From Kocuria sp. (GTDB lineage: Bacteria; Actinomycetota; Actinomycetes; Actinomycetales; Micrococcaceae): DNA of 28,711 nt. Within the stretch, counting starts at the first letter, position 1. Every line of letters begins with the position of its first letter. The notes below the pieces were generated by a model. That model was given only the letters and a program-made list of their open reading frames with translations. It searched no databases and was not told the origin of the DNA. Location: the NCBI GenBank assembly GCA_030454085.1, contig JAKDJD010000029.1, forward strand, positions 1 through 28,711. Direction: 5' to 3'. Positions 8,375 through 18,305 of the stretch are shown one piece after another. The translations under genes and the position numbers were made by a program.

Positions 8375-10921
8375 ATGCCGGGACTCAATCTGACGCGCCA
8401 GGAAGCTTCCCAACGCGCGGAGACCGTGACAAAAGTCCACTCCTACCGTGTGGACCTTGATCTGACGGCTTCGGACACCAGCTTCCCGTCGACCACCACG
8501 GTCGAATTCGACGCGGAACCCGGCACCTCGACCTTTGTCGACGCCGTGACCGAGCGAGTTCACTCGGTGACGCTCAACGGCAAGGAACTCGACCCGTCCG
8601 AGGTCTCGGACGGCGTACGGATCTCCCTGCCGGACCTGGAGAGCAGCAACACGCTGACCGTCGTCGCCGACGCCGCCTATACCAACACGGGTGAAGGCCT
8701 CCATCGTTTTGTGGACCCCGTCGATGGTGAGGTCTACTTGTATTCTCAGTTCGAGGTTCCGGATTCCCGCCGGGTCTTCGCCGTTTTCGAGCAGCCGGAC
8801 CTCAAGGCCGAATTCACGTTCACGGTCAGAGCTCCCAAGACATGGAACGTGATTTCCAACCAGCCCGTTGATGTCCGCGACGAGGAGTCGGATTCCGACG
8901 TTTGGCATTTTGGTACGACGCCGCGGATCTCGTCGTACATCACCGCACTCGTCGCGGGGCCCTATGCGAAGGTCTCCGACTCGTTGACGACCTCCGACGG
9001 ACGCAGCGTGTCCCTGGACATCTACGCGCGCCGTTCCCTCATGGAATATCTCGATCACGAGGAAATCTTCGAACTCACCAAACAGGGCTTCGAATTCTAC
9101 GAACGCCAATTCGGCGTCCCTTACCCCTTCGACAAGTACGATCAGCTCTTCGTGCCTGAGTTCAACGCCGGTGCGATGGAGAACGCCGGCTGCGTGACGA
9201 TTCTCGAGGACTACATCTTCCGGTCCAAGACGACCCAGGCAATGATTGAGCGTCGGGCGATCACCGTTCTCCACGAACTCGCGCACATGTGGTTCGGCGA
9301 TCTGGTCACCATGAAGTGGTGGAACGACTTGTGGCTGAATGAGTCCTTCGCGGAGTTCATGTCCCATCTCAGTGCCGCCGAGAACACCCGCTTCGACCAC
9401 GCGTGGACCACGTTCTCGGCGATGGAAAAGACGTGGGCCTACCGTCAGGACCAGCTTCCCTCCACGCACCCGATCGTCGCGGACATCAAGGATCTGCACG
9501 ATGTGCAGGTCAATTTCGACGGCATCACCTATGCCAAGGGTGCCTCCGTCCTCCGACAACTGGTGGCCTGGGTCGGCCAGGAAGAGTTCATGAAGGCCAT
9601 GAACTCCTACTTCACGAAACATTCCTGGGGCAACGCGACTCTCGCCGACCTCATGGCCGAGTTGGAGGCGACCTCGGGTCGCGAACTGAAGTCGTGGTCC
9701 CAGGCCTGGCTCGAGACGGCGGGCGTCAATACGCTCACCCCCTCGATTGAGGTCGATGAATCCGGGATGATCACCCGTCTCGACGTCATCCAGACTGCCC
9801 CCAACGAGTACCCGACGCTGCGCCCGCACCGGATGACCGCCGGTTTCTACGACTTCGTGGACGGCAAGCTGGTTCGCGTGCACGGCGTCGAGTTCGACGT
9901 CGACGGCGAGCACACCGAGATCCCCGATACCGCGGGCCGGCAGCGCCCGGCGCTGATTCTCCTCAATGACGATGACCTCGCCTACGCGAAGGTTCGTCTT
10001 GACGACGCCTCCTTCGACACTGCCCGGAAACATCTGCGGGACTTCGAGAACTCGCTGCCCCGCGCCGTGGTGTGGGGAGCCGCCTGGAACGGTACCCGCG
10101 ACGGCCAGATCCCCGCGCGCCACTTCGTCGACCTCCTGCTGGACAACATCGGCGCGGAGACGGATTCCACCACGATCCTGACCCAGCTTCGGAACCTCGC
10201 GACGACGTTGCGCATGTACGTGCGTCCGGATGCACAGGAGGAAACCCGGGAAAAGGCCGCGGCCGGCCTGTGGGACATCGCGCAAGGTGCCGAGGAGGGA
10301 TCGGACCAACAGCTCCAGTTCGTCCAAGCCTTCGCCGCTCACGCGACCAGCGACGAACAGCTCGACACCGTCGAGGCCTTGCTGGCCGGAAACAGCACGT
10401 TGCCCGGGTTGTCCATCGACAAGGACCTCGCGTGGAAGCTGCTAACCGCCCTCGTGGCCGCGGGGCGCCGAGGCTCGGAAGACATCGAGGCCGCGGCGGA
10501 GAAGGACAGGACCTCGACCGGGGCGCAACGTGCGGCTCAGGCCAGGGCGGCGATTCCTGTGGCCGAGGCCAAGGAAAAGGTGTGGCAGCAGGTTGTGGAG
10601 AGCCACGAGCTGCCCAATGTCATCCAGCGTGCGGCCATCACCGGCTTCACCATGACCACCAAGGATTCCCTGATTCGGCCCTTCGTCTCCCGGTACTTCG
10701 AGTCGATCGAACGGGTCTGGACCGAGCTTTCCCACGAGATCTCGCAGCAGATCATCGGCGGCTTGTTCCCCCAGATCGTCGACCGTGACGTTCTCGAGGC
10801 TTCCGAAGAATTTCTCGTGCAGCTCGGCGAGGGCAAGGACTCCTTGAAGAGGCAGGTCATGGAGGGCCGCGACGCGATCGAACGGGCGCTGAGGGTGCAG
10901 GCGGCAGACGTGATCTCCTGA
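8375..10921 (+). CDS. pepN: Aminopeptidase N (M1 zinc metallopeptidase)
   Basis: PepN is a cytosolic aminopeptidase that removes N-terminal residues from peptides, including Clp products. The 848-residue protein has the substrate-binding GAMEN motif at 266-270. The zinc site HELAH is at 300-304, with the third ligand E323 in LNESFAEF. The C-terminal ERAP1-like helical domain is complete. I chose the ATG at 8375 because GAAAGG lies about nine bases upstream; a GTG at 8366 overlaps that site. Length matches actinobacterial PepN (about 850-860 residues). It is followed 55 bases later by glbO, as in the M. tuberculosis Rv2467-Rv2470 region. Confidence 0.97.
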   Translation: MPGLNLTRQEASQRAETVTKVHSYRVDLDLTASDTSFPSTTTVEFDAEPGTSTFVDAVTERVHSVTLNGKELDPSEVSDGVRISLPDLESSNTLTVVADAAYTNTGEGLHRFVDPVDGEVYLYSQFEVPDSRRVFAVFEQPDLKAEFTFTVRAPKTWNVISNQPVDVRDEESDSDVWHFGTTPRISSYITALVAGPYAKVSDSLTTSDGRSVSLDIYARRSLMEYLDHEEIFELTKQGFEFYERQFGVPYPFDKYDQLFVPEFNAGAMENAGCVTILEDYIFRSKTTQAMIERRAITVLHELAHMWFGDLVTMKWWNDLWLNESFAEFMSHLSAAENTRFDHAWTTFSAMEKTWAYRQDQLPSTHPIVADIKDLHDVQVNFDGITYAKGASVLRQLVAWVGQEEFMKAMNSYFTKHSWGNATLADLMAELEATSGRELKSWSQAWLETAGVNTLTPSIEVDESGMITRLDVIQTAPNEYPTLRPHRMTAGFYDFVDGKLVRVHGVEFDVDGEHTEIPDTAGRQRPALILLNDDDLAYAKVRLDDASFDTARKHLRDFENSLPRAVVWGAAWNGTRDGQIPARHFVDLLLDNIGAETDSTTILTQLRNLATTLRMYVRPDAQEETREKAAAGLWDIAQGAEEGSDQQLQFVQAFAAHATSDEQLDTVEALLAGNSTLPGLSIDKDLAWKLLTALVAAGRRGSEDIEAAAEKDRTSTGAQRAAQARAAIPVAEAKEKVWQQVVESHELPNVIQRAAITGFTMTTKDSLIRPFVSRYFESIERVWTELSHEISQQIIGGLFPQIVDRDVLEASEEFLVQLGEGKDSLKRQVMEGRDAIERALRVQAADVIS

Positions 10922-10976
10922 CCCCCTGCTTGGGCGGGCCTGTAGGGTGCCGGATTCGGGGTAAAGTGGGAGATCT

Positions 10977-11372
10977 ATGACGAATCCGGCATCATCGGCC
11001 TCCAGCCCGTACGACCAGATTGGTGGCCACGAGGCATTCCACCAGCTCACCACGGAGTTCTATAACCGTGTGGCTGCCGATCCTGATTTTCGTGCCCTGT
11101 ACCCGGAGGATGATCTGGAACCGGCTCGGGAACGACTCGAAATGTTTCTGGAGCAGTACTTCGGCGGGCCGAGCACCTACGGTCACCGCAGAGGGCACCC
11201 CCGGCTCAGGATGCGCCATGCACCCTTCGCCATCGATTCCTGGGCCCGGGAGACCTGGTTGAAATACATGAGGGAGTCCATGGATACCCTCCACCTGCCG
11301 CCGCTCCTCGACGGCATGATGTGGGACTATTTCGAGCGCGCCGCCCGAGCCATGACCAATACTCCGGGCTGA
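10977..11372 (+). CDS. glbO: Group II truncated hemoglobin (HbO type)
   Basis: This small haem protein of 131 residues binds O2 and NO. Alignment by eye to M. tuberculosis GlbO gives the signature residues at a constant offset: Y29 (B10), Y42 (CD1), proximal H81 in RMRHAPF, and W94 (G8). The blocks YPEDDL, RERLEMFLEQYFGGP and RGHPRLRMRHAPF are near-identical. The ATG at 10977 follows GGGAG. It is probably cotranscribed with pepN. The stop codon lies inside a palindrome, CGGGCTGATCAGCCCG (11365-11380), which could form a terminator hairpin. Confidence 0.96.
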   Translation: MTNPASSASSPYDQIGGHEAFHQLTTEFYNRVAADPDFRALYPEDDLEPARERLEMFLEQYFGGPSTYGHRRGHPRLRMRHAPFAIDSWARETWLKYMRESMDTLHLPPLLDGMMWDYFERAARAMTNTPG

Positions 11373-11380
11373 TCAGCCCG
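11365..11380. terminator. Palindrome between convergent glbO and unknown gene
   Basis: CGGGCTGATCAGCCCG is fully symmetric and includes the glbO stop codon. It lies between convergent genes. It has no U tract, so a transcription-ending role is only suggested. Confidence 0.35.
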
Positions 11381-11420
11381 ACACGCCCGGCACGGGTATC
11401 ACCCAGAGGCCGGAACCGAG

Positions 11421-12083
11421 TCAGAGGGTATTCCCCGGGCGGGACAGAATGTGGCCGGTCGGCCCGGTCAGCCGGTGCCACGGCCCGGACTGGTAGACGT
11501 CGAAGTCTTGGCCGGAGTCGTTGAAGCCGAGCACCGTGGCGCCGAAGGTCGCGCCCGTCACCATGCCGAACGATGTCGTACTCCCCCAGATCCGTGCCCT
11601 CACCGTACTGACCACAGCCCCACCAGGGTTGGCCGGCAACGCTTGTTCCACGGCGCTCATGCCTTCGCGCGCCGCGGCATCGACGTCCTCAGAACTCATC
11701 GTTCCCACGTGGCTCCACCCGGAGGCCGGAGGAATGATCCCGGACCAGGCAGCGTGAACCGTGACCGGCGGAATTTCGAGAGCGCCTTCGGTCTTCTCGA
11801 TCCGGGCCAGTCGGTCCAGGAGCGCAGCGGACTCGACGGTCACGTCGGCCTCCGACGCAACGGCCAGGTGGATTGCTCGCATGCCCAGGACGGTGGGGAT
11901 CTGTTCAAGGAGCGTTTCGGCGCTCATGACCGGTACCCACACCCCCAGCACATTGCCGCGCGCTTGCAGCCTGACGGCCGCGGCAGAGTCGATCGACCTG
12001 ACGCGGGATATCAAGGTTGCAAGGTCCTTGGCCTGGTCGAGGTCGGCAAACCGGAGGGCGGTCGGAGATGGAGAAACGGTCAT
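11421..12083 (-). CDS. Conserved protein of unknown function
   Basis: This 220-residue soluble protein has no recognised motif, signal peptide or membrane segment. It opens with MTVSPSPTALRFADLDQA, has alternating alpha/beta-like stretches, and contains GIIPPASGWSHVG and a Gly/Thr-rich segment FGMVTGATFGATVLGF near residues 172-187. From memory, proteins of this kind sit next to tesB in related Micrococcales, but I cannot name the family. The ATG at 12083 has only a weak ribosome site (GGAC). It converges with glbO and diverges from tesB, with 120 bases between the two starts. Confidence 0.7.
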   Translation of the reverse strand: MTVSPSPTALRFADLDQAKDLATLISRVRSIDSAAAVRLQARGNVLGVWVPVMSAETLLEQIPTVLGMRAIHLAVASEADVTVESAALLDRLARIEKTEGALEIPPVTVHAAWSGIIPPASGWSHVGTMSSEDVDAAAREGMSAVEQALPANPGGAVVSTVRARIWGSTTSFGMVTGATFGATVLGFNDSGQDFDVYQSGPWHRLTGPTGHILSRPGNTL

Positions 12084-12203
12084 GAGTCCACGATCGATAG
12101 GGGGCGTTTATTCCATTATGTCCTCGTCGCCGGCCCGAGCCGGATTCCGAGACGCCGCTTTGCACCTTGTGACACGTCGTTGATCGAGCTCTAAGATCGT
12201 GGA

Positions 12204-13215
12204 GTGAGCACTTTCCAGGATTCCCAGTTTCCGTCCGAGAACGATGATCCCACCGATTCCTTGGTCAGAATGCTCGACCTCGAGCCGAGCACTCCGTTGC
12301 GAACCACGGAGGACATCTTCGTGGGACACACGTTGGCTCCGGAAACCCCGCGCGTCTTCGGCGGCCAGGTCTTCGCACAGTCCGCCATGGCGGCCAGTCG
12401 CACCGTCGACGACGACCGACCGATCCACTCGATGCACGGCTACTTCCTTCGCCCGGGGGACGTCACCCAACCGATCGTCTTCGGCGTCGAGAGGATGCGC
12501 GACGGCCGGTCATTCTCGGCACGACGGATCCACGCGTATCAGGACGGTCAGGTCATCCTCTCGTCGATTGCCTCGTTCCAGACCCCTGCCGAGGGGCTCG
12601 AGCATCACGAACCCATGCCCGACGACGTTCCCGACCCGGAGACTCTCTCGAGTCCCGAACAGCTCTGGGGGCATATCGACCATCCGCTGGCGAAGCGGGT
12701 CGTTCACGGCAGGCCGTTCGAGATCCGATACGTCACGGAACCCATATACCTCAAGCCTTCGGAGTCCCGGGAGCCGGTCAATGCCGTGTGGTTCAGGACC
12801 CATCGCAAGCTCCCGGATGATCCCGTGGTGCACCGTGCGGCCATCGCTTACGCTTCCGATTACACCCCGATGGACCCAATTCTCCGGCGACACGGCATGG
12901 CCTGGGTCGATCCGCACCTGACCATGGCTTCGTTGGACCACGCCATCTGGTGGCATCGGGACGCACGGGCCGACGATTGGCTCCTTTACACCCAGACCTC
13001 CCCCAATGCGTCGAGCTCTCGGGGGCTGGCCTGTGGAAGGATCTTCGACCGCCATGGGTCTCTGGTCGCCACGACCACGCAGGAAGCGATGGTCCGAGTG
13101 CGGGGCGGGGCGCACCGCCCGGGACTGCCACGGGCCGCGCCCCCCCGTCCCCCCATGCCCGCCCAGGGCCCCCCCCCCCCAGGGGTGCGCGGCCGTCGTC
13201 GTGGTGTCCCGCGGG

Positions 13216-13244
<29 letters not shown>
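12204..13244 (+). CDS. tesB: Acyl-CoA thioesterase II; 3' end probably miscalled
   Basis: TesB hydrolyses medium- and long-chain acyl-CoA to free acid and CoA and is a double hot-dog protein. The family blocks are clear to residue 300: FGGQVFAQS (52-60), SMHGYFLRPGD (76-86), AYASDYTPMDP (215-225) with D219, SLDHAIWWHR (243-252) and TTTQEAMVRVR (290-300) with Q293. The residue equivalent to E. coli T228 is serine (S243). E. coli TesB ends almost at this last motif. The 46 extra residues here are Pro/Arg/Gly-rich and translate the suspect homopolymer tract, so the true stop is expected near 13105-13130. The start is GTG at 12204. The listed end also overlaps ettA by 29 bases, another sign of error. 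Confidence 0.88.
13080..13195. other. C/G homopolymer tract at the tesB 3' end, probable sequence error
   Basis: Runs of C and G up to 13 bases long, broken by single other bases, cover the junction between the convergent tesB and ettA genes. The look is the same as at 4637-4782. A GC-rich bidirectional terminator would be expected here and is probably what was misread. Confidence 0.65.
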
Positions 13245-14898
<1,654 letters not shown>

Positions 14899-14921
14899 AT
14901 GGCCAAGGCTACTATCTTTGC

Positions 14922-15335
14922 CTATTCCGTGTGGACGTGTCCGACCATGCAACGCCCCGACCCAAGAGTGGGAACTGTCACGACGGTCACCGTGCGATTA
15001 GCCCGCACGTCGACCATGTGACAGCTTTCGTGGTCCCTGACGGCTGCATCGACGTTGTCGACGTCCAGGCCCGTCGGTGTGATGTTCTGGCCTGTTTCGA
15101 TGTCGGACGCGTCCCACCCCATGCCAACCAGAGCCTCGCGCACACGGGCTTCCGTGACATCGGTTTCGGAGACGGCAGCAGCGACGACGCTTTCGATGGC
15201 TGATGTGTCCCCGTGCCCGGCGTCTTCCCTTCCGACAGGGGCCGAGGTTTCGGCGATGCGGTCTGCAGACTCGGAGAGCGGCGCGTGGCACCCGGCCAGG
15301 AAGCACGTCGTTCCCACAGCGAGGGAAATCCTCAT
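14922..15335 (-). CDS. Small secreted lipoprotein of unknown function
   Basis: This 137-residue protein starts MRISLAVGTTCFLAGC, a short lipoprotein signal peptide with lipobox LAGC. The cysteine at residue 16 would be acylated and anchor the protein outside the membrane. The mature part is acidic, with the conserved-looking stretches VREALVGMGWDASDIETGQ and AAVRDHESCHMVDVR. Two further cysteines (in ESCHM and SGRCM) could form a disulfide. I do not recognise the domain with certainty. The ATG at 15335 fits the signal peptide; a GTG just before it is an alternative. It lies 23 bases upstream of ettA on the same strand and may be cotranscribed with it. Confidence 0.75.
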   Translation of the reverse strand: MRISLAVGTTCFLAGCHAPLSESADRIAETSAPVGREDAGHGDTSAIESVVAAAVSETDVTEARVREALVGMGWDASDIETGQNITPTGLDVDNVDAAVRDHESCHMVDVRANRTVTVVTVPTLGSGRCMVGHVHTE

Positions 15336-15513
15336 CACCGCACGTTCCCATGGGCCACGAACCCCACCCACGAATCCCCCTTGGGTCACTCTCTGCAGAA
15401 TCTCCGGCCCGCGGCGCATTCAGGGGCCCGTCGGCGGCAATTGTATCTCCGCCAGGCACCCTGGAGCGGGCACGCTCCCCTCGCCGAACCCTGGCGGGTG
15501 CACCGGTCTGGCC

Positions 15514-16125
15514 TCATTGGTCCGAGGAAGCCGATTCCTTGCTGTCTTCCACGCCGGCGCCTTCGCACACCAAACCCGAGAGATCGGACTCGCCCGCCAA
15601 ACCGATGTCCTCCAGAGATTCCTGGGCCTCCACCAGCGGGTCGCTGGGCGGGGCGCTCTTCGGGTTGGCGTTCGCGGACAGTCCGTGCTTCTCGGCCGCC
15701 GCCTCCCACGAGTTCTCAGGGTCGGCACTCCCAGGAGACTTGATCTCCGTCCGTGTGCCACGCTTCCCAGAATTCCGGGCATACGTGGCCGTACCAAAGG
15801 CCAGATCCGGTCCGACAGATTGGGCCTCGATGTCCACGCTGGTGCGTTTTTCATACTGGGCCGTGGTCCAATGCCTGACTTTGAGCTTTCCACGGACGAG
15901 GACCGGGTGCCCCACCTTGATGCTGGCCGCGATGTTGGTCGCCAGAGTCCGGAACGAATTCACGGTGAACCAGTTGGTATGGCCTTCGGCCCAGTCACCG
16001 GTCCGGCCGTCGAACCAACGGGCCGTAGATGCCACTCGGAATGAGCAGACCGGTGTCCCATCAGGCAGTGTTCGCAGGTCCGGGACGGTCGCGACAAAGC
16101 CGCGTATCGTCAGGTGATCAGTCAT
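15514..16125 (-). CDS. Single-stranded DNA-binding protein, divergent paralogue
   Basis: This 203-residue protein has an N-terminal OB fold (about residues 1-110) with SSB landmarks: MTDHLTIRGFVATVPDLRTL, CSFRVASTARWFD, TNWFTVNSFRTLATNIAASIKVGHPVLVRGKL and DIEAQSVGPDL. The C-terminal half is low-complexity and acidic but ends SKESASSDQ. It lacks the DDDIPF-type acidic tip that recruits partner proteins in housekeeping SSB. It is therefore probably an accessory SSB such as the SsbB-type paralogues of actinobacteria. The ATG at 16125 has GGAGGA seven bases upstream. It is not next to rpsF/rpsR, where the main ssb normally sits. Confidence 0.88.
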   Translation of the reverse strand: MTDHLTIRGFVATVPDLRTLPDGTPVCSFRVASTARWFDGRTGDWAEGHTNWFTVNSFRTLATNIAASIKVGHPVLVRGKLKVRHWTTAQYEKRTSVDIEAQSVGPDLAFGTATYARNSGKRGTRTEIKSPGSADPENSWEAAAEKHGLSANANPKSAPPSDPLVEAQESLEDIGLAGESDLSGLVCEGAGVEDSKESASSDQ

Positions 16126-16463
16126 TGCTTGTCCTCCGATCCTTGGCGTCGGCGTCGCGTCGACCGCGATCGCTCCTGGCAGCAACAGGTTGCCCCAGCG
16201 GCGCACCCGGTCGCAGGAGCCACAGGAGATAACCCGACCAACTGTGGATGCTCACCTCGACCACCCTGAGAATTCAGACCGTGTGGATGGGCCATTTCCT
16301 TCATGCTCTTCTGGATCACCCTCGCCACTTTGGCAATTCATCGGTACCACTTCGTCAATCGAGTGAGCAATATGTGATCATTGTGCCCATTTCGGACCGA
16401 TTGTGCTGTTTTGTAGCCTTTTCACCAGGCAAGAGATCCACCATTCGGCGTACAGGAGATCCA
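16126..16463. other. Intergenic region between the divergent SSB-like gene and ctlX
   Basis: There is no credible gene in these 338 bases. They hold the ribosome site of the SSB-like gene, a probable ctlX promoter (16391-16419) and a direct repeat ATTGTGC (16380-16386 and 16400-16406). The last ~120 bases are AT-richer than the surroundings. Confidence 0.6.
16391..16419 (+). promoter_or_regulatory. Probable ctlX promoter with direct-repeat operator
   Basis: TTCGGA (16391-16396) and TAGCCT (16414-16419) are exactly 17 bases apart, 44 bases before the start codon. Two copies of ATTGTGC, 20 bases (two helical turns) apart, straddle the -35, a typical layout for a dimeric regulator. The regulator is unknown. 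Confidence 0.45.
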
Positions 16464-17477
16464 TTGACCCCCACCGTCACTCGCGAAACAACTCAGAACA
16501 TCCACGCTTACGGCCCCGCACCCACCAAGGTTTCTCCGCGAGACAACGAGGGCATCGCGCCGAAGCAGGACCCATCGCGCGTGATCCTGGTACGCCCACA
16601 TCAGTTCACGCCCAACCCACTCACGGAGACGGACAACAGATTCCAGAGCACACCGTCCGGCGATCCGGACCAGGTCGCCCAGGCCGCCTTCGACGAGGTC
16701 ACGAACCTGGAGCGCACCCTGCAACGGCTGGGGGTCGGCGTGGCCGTCTTCGAAGATGCGACCGTGGAAACTCCCGACAGCGTGTTCCCCAACAACTGGT
16801 TCAGCACGCACGACGACGGAACCGTGGTCATCTACCCCATGCACGCGCCCAACCGTCGGGCGGAGCGCAGGGAAGACATCTTGTCCCACCTCAATCGTTC
16901 GGGCGTGGTCACGCGAGTCATCGATTACAGCTCCGCCGAAACCGACCGCATGTACCTCGAGGGCACGGGGGCCATGGTTCTGGACCACGTTCATCGGATC
17001 GCCTATGTGTGCCGGTCCCACCGGGCATCACAGCCCATACTCGACAAGTTCTGCGCCGACCTCGGTTTCCGAGCCCTTGTTTTCGACGCCGTGGATTCAT
17101 TCAATTCTCCCGTGTACCACACCAACGTACTGATGTCGGTCGGCACAGACGTCGCGGTCATCGGCGCGGAGATGATCAGAGATGAGAACCAGAGAGCTGA
17201 AGTCCTCGAAACGCTGCGGTCCACGGGCAGGGAAGTTGTCGAACTCCAGGAGTCCCAGATTCAAGAATTCGCGGGCAATTGTCTCGAAGTTGCGGGAGCG
17301 GACGGCCCGACGATGGTCATGTCCACGACTGCCGAGAAGGCCCTCACGGCCAATCAGCTGAGCCGCATGTCCCGCCACGTCGGCATCGAATCGGTAGATG
17401 TATCCACGATCGAGTCCGCGGGAGGCTCCGTTCGTTGCATGATCGCCGGCAACCATCTGGCGCCGCGGTCGTTGTGA
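16464..17477 (+). CDS. ctlX: Arginine deiminase-related amidino hydrolase, CtlX type
   Basis: This member of the guanidine-group-modifying superfamily has 337 residues. CtlX proteins are linked to citrulline/arginine use. Catalytic landmarks are E166 (in YLEGTGAM), H219 (in SPVYHTNVLMSVG) and the nucleophile C325 (in GGSVRCMIAGNH). The segment FPNNWFSTHDDGTVVIYPM is highly characteristic. I chose TTG at 16464, because AGGAGA lies six bases upstream and the preceding in-frame residues are not family-like. The usual neighbours (an Lrp-type regulator, ornithine aminotransferase) are absent, so the gene is isolated. The family is certain; the exact substrate is not. Confidence 0.92.
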   Translation: MTPTVTRETTQNIHAYGPAPTKVSPRDNEGIAPKQDPSRVILVRPHQFTPNPLTETDNRFQSTPSGDPDQVAQAAFDEVTNLERTLQRLGVGVAVFEDATVETPDSVFPNNWFSTHDDGTVVIYPMHAPNRRAERREDILSHLNRSGVVTRVIDYSSAETDRMYLEGTGAMVLDHVHRIAYVCRSHRASQPILDKFCADLGFRALVFDAVDSFNSPVYHTNVLMSVGTDVAVIGAEMIRDENQRAEVLETLRSTGREVVELQESQIQEFAGNCLEVAGADGPTMVMSTTAEKALTANQLSRMSRHVGIESVDVSTIESAGGSVRCMIAGNHLAPRSL

Positions 17478-17499
17478 TCCAGCTCTGACGAGGACCAAC

Positions 17500-17778
17500 A
17501 TCGTCCTTGGCCTCCGCCCTGGCACGGAGCTTGTGCAGTCGCTGTCCTGGGGCTATGCCGGACTTGTCGCGGCTGTCATGGACGGCGCCGACCTTGCTGA
17601 CCACCACGAAATCTTCCCGAGAGGGGTACGGCGCGGTTCGGATCGCCTCGTTGACGTACCCATCGCCGTAGAACTGTGCGGTGTCGATGTCGTCCAGATC
17701 TACTCGTGGACGCACTACGTCCGTACAACGAGAACACGACGACAGCCGCAAGTCCTTCCAGGGATCAGCCCAGGCGCC
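17500..17778 (-). pseudogene. Aldo/keto reductase remnant (N-terminal/central part)
   Basis: On the minus strand a frame open from 17778 to about 17500 reads GAWADPWKD, then DIDTAQFYGDGYVNEAIRT, EDFVVVSKVGA and QRLHKLRA. These match in order the strand and NADPH-binding segments of aldo/keto reductases (consensus HIDTAQFYG...VNE.IR...VVSKVGA). There is no start codon or ribosome site, a stop lies just upstream in frame, spacing between blocks is disturbed, and the sequence ends by running into the 3' end of ctlX. Two thirds of the gene is missing. It is a decayed fragment. Confidence 0.75.
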
Positions 17779-17944
17779 TCACTGACGGACCCACAGCGAT
17801 TCGAGCGCTCTAGTACCCCGTTTTTTGGCCACGCTCCGGAAGCTGAGTGACGGATCGAGGGGCCGGAGCACCTCAGGGCTCCCCGCTGGTCTCGGGCCCG
17901 ACCACGCAAACGGCGACTCCTTGTTTCGGGCCGTCAATTGGTCA

Positions 17945-18041
17945 ATGAGTGATCAGTATCCGAGCAATACCGTGACCCAAATCCCACTCGGAGACACCGG
18001 ACTCGACAGCCGGATATGTGTTCTGAGGCGCCATGCAACTC
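17945..18041 (+). pseudogene. Aldo/keto reductase N-terminal remnant in opposite orientation
   Basis: An ATG at 17945 opens MSDQYPSNTVTQIPLGDTGL-DSRICV. After a frameshift near 18025, GAMQL is encoded by GGCGCCATGCAACTC (18027-18041). IPLG.TGL..SRI..GAMQL is the classic N-terminus of aldo/keto reductases. It points away from the larger remnant at 17500-17778 and supplies just the part that remnant lacks. The 17478-18171 gap otherwise shows no functional gene. Confidence 0.6.
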
Positions 18042-18140
18042 AGGAGAACGACAGCGGAAGGGCGGTTGGGACAAGAACTATGAGGCCAGCAAGTTGATAC
18101 GCCGCCATACATCGATGGGTCGCGGCCCAATAAACGAGAT

Positions 18141-18168
18141 CAAACCCCGCCGAGACGGGCGGGGTTTG
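18141..18168 (-). terminator. Terminator hairpin of tRNA-Arg
   Basis: CAAACCCCGCC and GGCGGGGTTTG form a perfect 11-base-pair stem with a six-base loop, starting four bases past the tRNA on the minus strand. The following U tract is weak. Confidence 0.7.
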
Positions 18169-18171
18169 CGG

Positions 18172-18244
18172 TGCCCCAGGAGGGAGTCGAACCCCCGACC
18201 AAGAGATTAGAAGGCTCCTGCTCTATCCACTGAGCTACTGAGGC
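18172..18244 (-). tRNA. tRNA-Arg (anticodon UCU)
   Basis: Acceptor stem GCCTCAG/CTGGGGC (one G-U pair), D arm GCTC-AGTGGATA-GAGC, anticodon loop CTTCTAA (anticodon TCT), and T arm GGGGGTTCGACTCCCTC. The anticodon stem GGAGC/TCTCT has a C-U mismatch at 31-39 and a G-U pair at 27-43, a weak stem. It is 73 bases long with no encoded CCA. Confidence 0.93.
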
Positions 18245-18246
18245 TT

Positions 18247-18284
18247 GGCCATCGCGACCTCGTACAGACTACCGCGAGATGGCC
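18247..18284 (-). terminator. Hairpin after the mannosyltransferase gene
   Basis: GGCCATCGCG and CGCGAGATGGCC form a long stem with a two-base bulge, 22 bases past the stop of the membrane glycosyltransferase gene and immediately before tRNA-Arg. There is no U tract. Confidence 0.35.
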
Positions 18285-18305
18285 TCGGCTCTCCACTTCC
18301 GGAAG

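Noticed and set aside
8195..10342. 715-residue open frame on the strand opposite pepN
   Set aside because: It is antisense to a gene with clear M1 peptidase motifs and has no recognisable domain. Long antisense frames are common in high-GC DNA.
17344..17751. 135-residue minus-strand frame read as an intact small gene
   Set aside because: Its first part is a decayed aldo/keto reductase and its end is antisense to ctlX. It has no proper start or ribosome site.
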